From positions 1 to 23,939 of the forward strand of contig JABUUJ010000002.1 of NCBI GenBank assembly GCA_021443235.1: a stretch of 23,939 nucleotides of DNA, given 5' to 3'. Position numbers and translations under genes: made by a program. The DNA is from Muribaculaceae bacterium. Lineage in GTDB: Bacteria > Bacteroidota > Bacteroidia > Bacteroidales > Muribaculaceae. This document shows positions 22,676 to 23,939 of the stretch, in pieces; within the stretch, counting starts at the first letter, position 1; every line of letters starts with the position of its first letter. The notes beneath the pieces were generated by a model. That model saw only the letters and a program-made list of their open reading frames with translations. It ran no database searches and had not been told where the DNA came from.

Positions 22676-23734
22676 TTAAATCATGTTGAGTTCGGCGGTG
22701 ATGCAGCCGTTGCGGCGTGTGATGTCGAGGATTCTCTCTTCGACGGCGACGGGCGGGTTGATGAGTCTGGCGGCATCGGGATGAGAGAGGAGGTAGATGA
22801 TGCCCTCGTTGTGTAGCGCCATCGTGGCGTCGATATACTTGAGGTGAGTGGGCTCGTCGAGCATGAAATTGAGCACCATCTTGTTGTTGAGGACGCGGGC
22901 AGCGGGCATGTCGGGGCCATACTCGTCCTCCACGCCCATGTTGGCAAGGATGGCGCTTGAGTTAATCAGGGCCTGCGACAGAGCGGGGTGCGCGAGGGCG
23001 CCAGCGACACCAGTAGCGGTGACCACGGCATAGGCCTGTGAAACGGCGGTGACAACGGCATCAACGTTGGCGCAGTCGATGATTTCGGTGGCGAGCTGAC
23101 GCACCTTTGGAGTGACCGACTGTGGCTGTGTAACAACGGTGGCCTGCGCCCCATGCCTTACGGCATAGACGAGCAGCCCAGAGCCCACTTTTCCGCTGCC
23201 GAAGATCACCAGTTTCTTGCCCTGCCAGTCGCTGTAACCCAGATGTCTCATAGCACGATAGTAGCCATCGCCTGTGCCGAGGCAGGTTTCAATTTTCTTG
23301 ATTGCACCTCCATCGGCGACAAAAACGGGCTGCTTGGTGCCGGCATACTTTGGCACTCCCGAACGAGTGAGTTCCACCACGCCCAAGCGCGCTTTCCAGT
23401 GACTGAACGATGCCGCACAGTCGAGTATCACATCAACGTTGAGCGACTGCTGCTCGGTTGAGTGGACGATTTTTATACCGTTGTCGGCCAGTAGCTGGGC
23501 GATGTTTTTGTCGTGGGGGTAGCCGTCGGCAAGACCTAAAACGAAGTTTGCGCCTGCGGCAATGAGCGCGCGATATTTCACCAGCGAGTTGCGGAAACAG
23601 GGCGTGGCGTCAAGCACCGTGAGGCCCTCGAGCGGGCGACTTGTGCCCCACTCTCGCGACTGCACGATGCACACAGGATATTCGCACTCCTTGTAGTGAG
23701 ATGCGATTATTTTATCTATCTCGTTTAGAATCAT
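22676..23734 (-). CDS. Divergent S-adenosylhomocysteine-hydrolase-like NAD-binding protein
   Basis: With the ATG at 23734 the protein has 352 residues; a TTG four codons upstream is also in frame. True SAHH has about 420-490, so this is short. Homology to SAHH is seen in order: FRNSLVKYRALIAAGANFVL (~47-66), VDVILDCAASF (100-110), an NAD-binding GSGKVGSG (179-186), SSAILANMGVEDEYG (259-273), and a C-terminal EPTHLKYIDATMALHNEGII that parallels the 'HPSEVMDxSFANQ' region of SAHH. However, by eye, the residues equal to the catalytic Lys, Asp-Asn and Cys are replaced (ADGGAIKKIETCLGTGDG, 140-157). It is either a modified hydrolase or a nucleotide-binding protein of other function. First gene of a probable operon with mtaD and the porin. 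Confidence 0.75.
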   Translation of the reverse strand: MILNEIDKIIASHYKECEYPVCIVQSREWGTSRPLEGLTVLDATPCFRNSLVKYRALIAAGANFVLGLADGYPHDKNIAQLLADNGIKIVHSTEQQSLNVDVILDCAASFSHWKARLGVVELTRSGVPKYAGTKQPVFVADGGAIKKIETCLGTGDGYYRAMRHLGYSDWQGKKLVIFGSGKVGSGLLVYAVRHGAQATVVTQPQSVTPKVRQLATEIIDCANVDAVVTAVSQAYAVVTATGVAGALAHPALSQALINSSAILANMGVEDEYGPDMPAARVLNNKMVLNFMLDEPTHLKYIDATMALHNEGIIYLLSHPDAARLINPPVAVEERILDITRRNGCITAELNMI

Positions 23735-23787
23735 CGGTCTAGCCAATTTATCATCATAGCCTCAACAATCAGGCCACATAAATTGAG

Positions 23788-23818
23788 CAAAATTACAAAA
23801 CATCTACCAAATATGCAA
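23788..23818 (-). promoter_or_regulatory. Promoter of the SAHH-like - mtaD - porin operon (TTG, N20, TAATTTTG)
   Basis: On the minus strand TTG (23816-23818) and TAATTTTG (23788-23795) are separated by 20 bp, a full match to the Bacteroidota consensus. The leader to the ATG at 23734 is about 50 nt. Confidence 0.75.
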
Positions 23819-23860
23819 GTTTCGTCCTTAACTTTGGCTGTTGCGACATTGACCAAAGTG

Positions 23861-23920
23861 TCTCATGAGGGATTTTTAGGCTTTGCGATGGTGATTTTAT
23901 ATCTCATGGGGATTTTTAGG
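23861..23920. repeat. Direct repeat pair (about 20 bp) near the right edge
   Basis: TCTCATGAGGGATTTTTAGG at 23861-23880 recurs as TCTCATGGGGATTTTTAGG at 23902-23920, about 41 bp apart. They lie upstream of the SAHH-like operon promoter, in a gap with no gene up to the window edge. More copies could lie beyond it. Confidence 0.6.
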
Positions 23921-23939
23921 ATTTTTGGAATTTTGGCTT

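Noticed and set aside
21815..22816. Long open frame of 333 codons on the plus strand opposite mtaD and the SAHH-like gene.
   Set aside because: It is antisense to two well-supported genes, spans their junction, and its Val/His/Glu-rich translation is what the complementary frame of such genes gives.

Overview
The window looks like a chromosomal segment of a Bacteroidales bacterium, most likely a Muribaculaceae or Prevotella-like gut commensal. The signs are: many Bacteroidota-type promoters (-7 box TAnnTTTG, several with a TTG/TTTG -33 element 19-20 bp upstream), A-rich rather than Shine-Dalgarno-type ribosome sites, lipoproteins with the acidic export signal after the lipobox Cys, type IX secretion (T9SS)-like C-termini, BACON domains, and Bacteroidota-restricted families (DUF6242, DUF4199, DUF6048, DUF6452). 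There is no phage, IS element, CRISPR array, tRNA or rRNA.

Layout. Left (1-4470): the N-terminal part of a DUF6242-like lipoprotein on the minus strand, then plus-strand housekeeping genes prmC, pyrE, an SRPBCC-fold protein and rlmN. Centre (4559-15041): a large secreted Endonuclease-I-type nuclease, a short convergent minus-strand operon (180-aa conserved protein then ruvC), and then, behind a 485-bp leader region, an Oar-like TonB-dependent transporter, a BACON/OB-fold-like lipoprotein and a secreted nucleotide pyrophosphatase/phosphodiesterase. Right (15251-23939), all minus strand: a secreted propeller-like protein with a T9SS-like tail, the SRP RNA gene (ffs), an envelope cassette DUF4199 - GT2 glycosyltransferase - DUF6452 lipoprotein - DUF6048, and a three-gene set: a divergent S-adenosylhomocysteine-hydrolase-like protein, an MtaD-type amidohydrolase and an OprP-like porin.

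How the genes may work together. The secreted nuclease, the TonB transporter, the lipoprotein with three repeated OB-like units and the phosphodiesterase could form an extracellular nucleic-acid capture and breakdown route; this is inference from domain content and proximity. The transporter has an unusual control region: a near-perfect 22-bp palindrome, a TAnnTTTG box, a possible 34-codon leader peptide with a Cys-Ala-Cys motif, and a GC-rich hairpin before the start codon. At the right end, the MtaD/SAHH-like pair suggests S-adenosylhomocysteine or methylthioadenosine salvage, but the SAHH-like protein seems to lack the usual catalytic residues.

The gaps at gene 3' ends carry several unrelated families of short tandem repeats (6-, 7-, 9- and 10-bp units), one of which builds a long imperfect hairpin between convergent genes.
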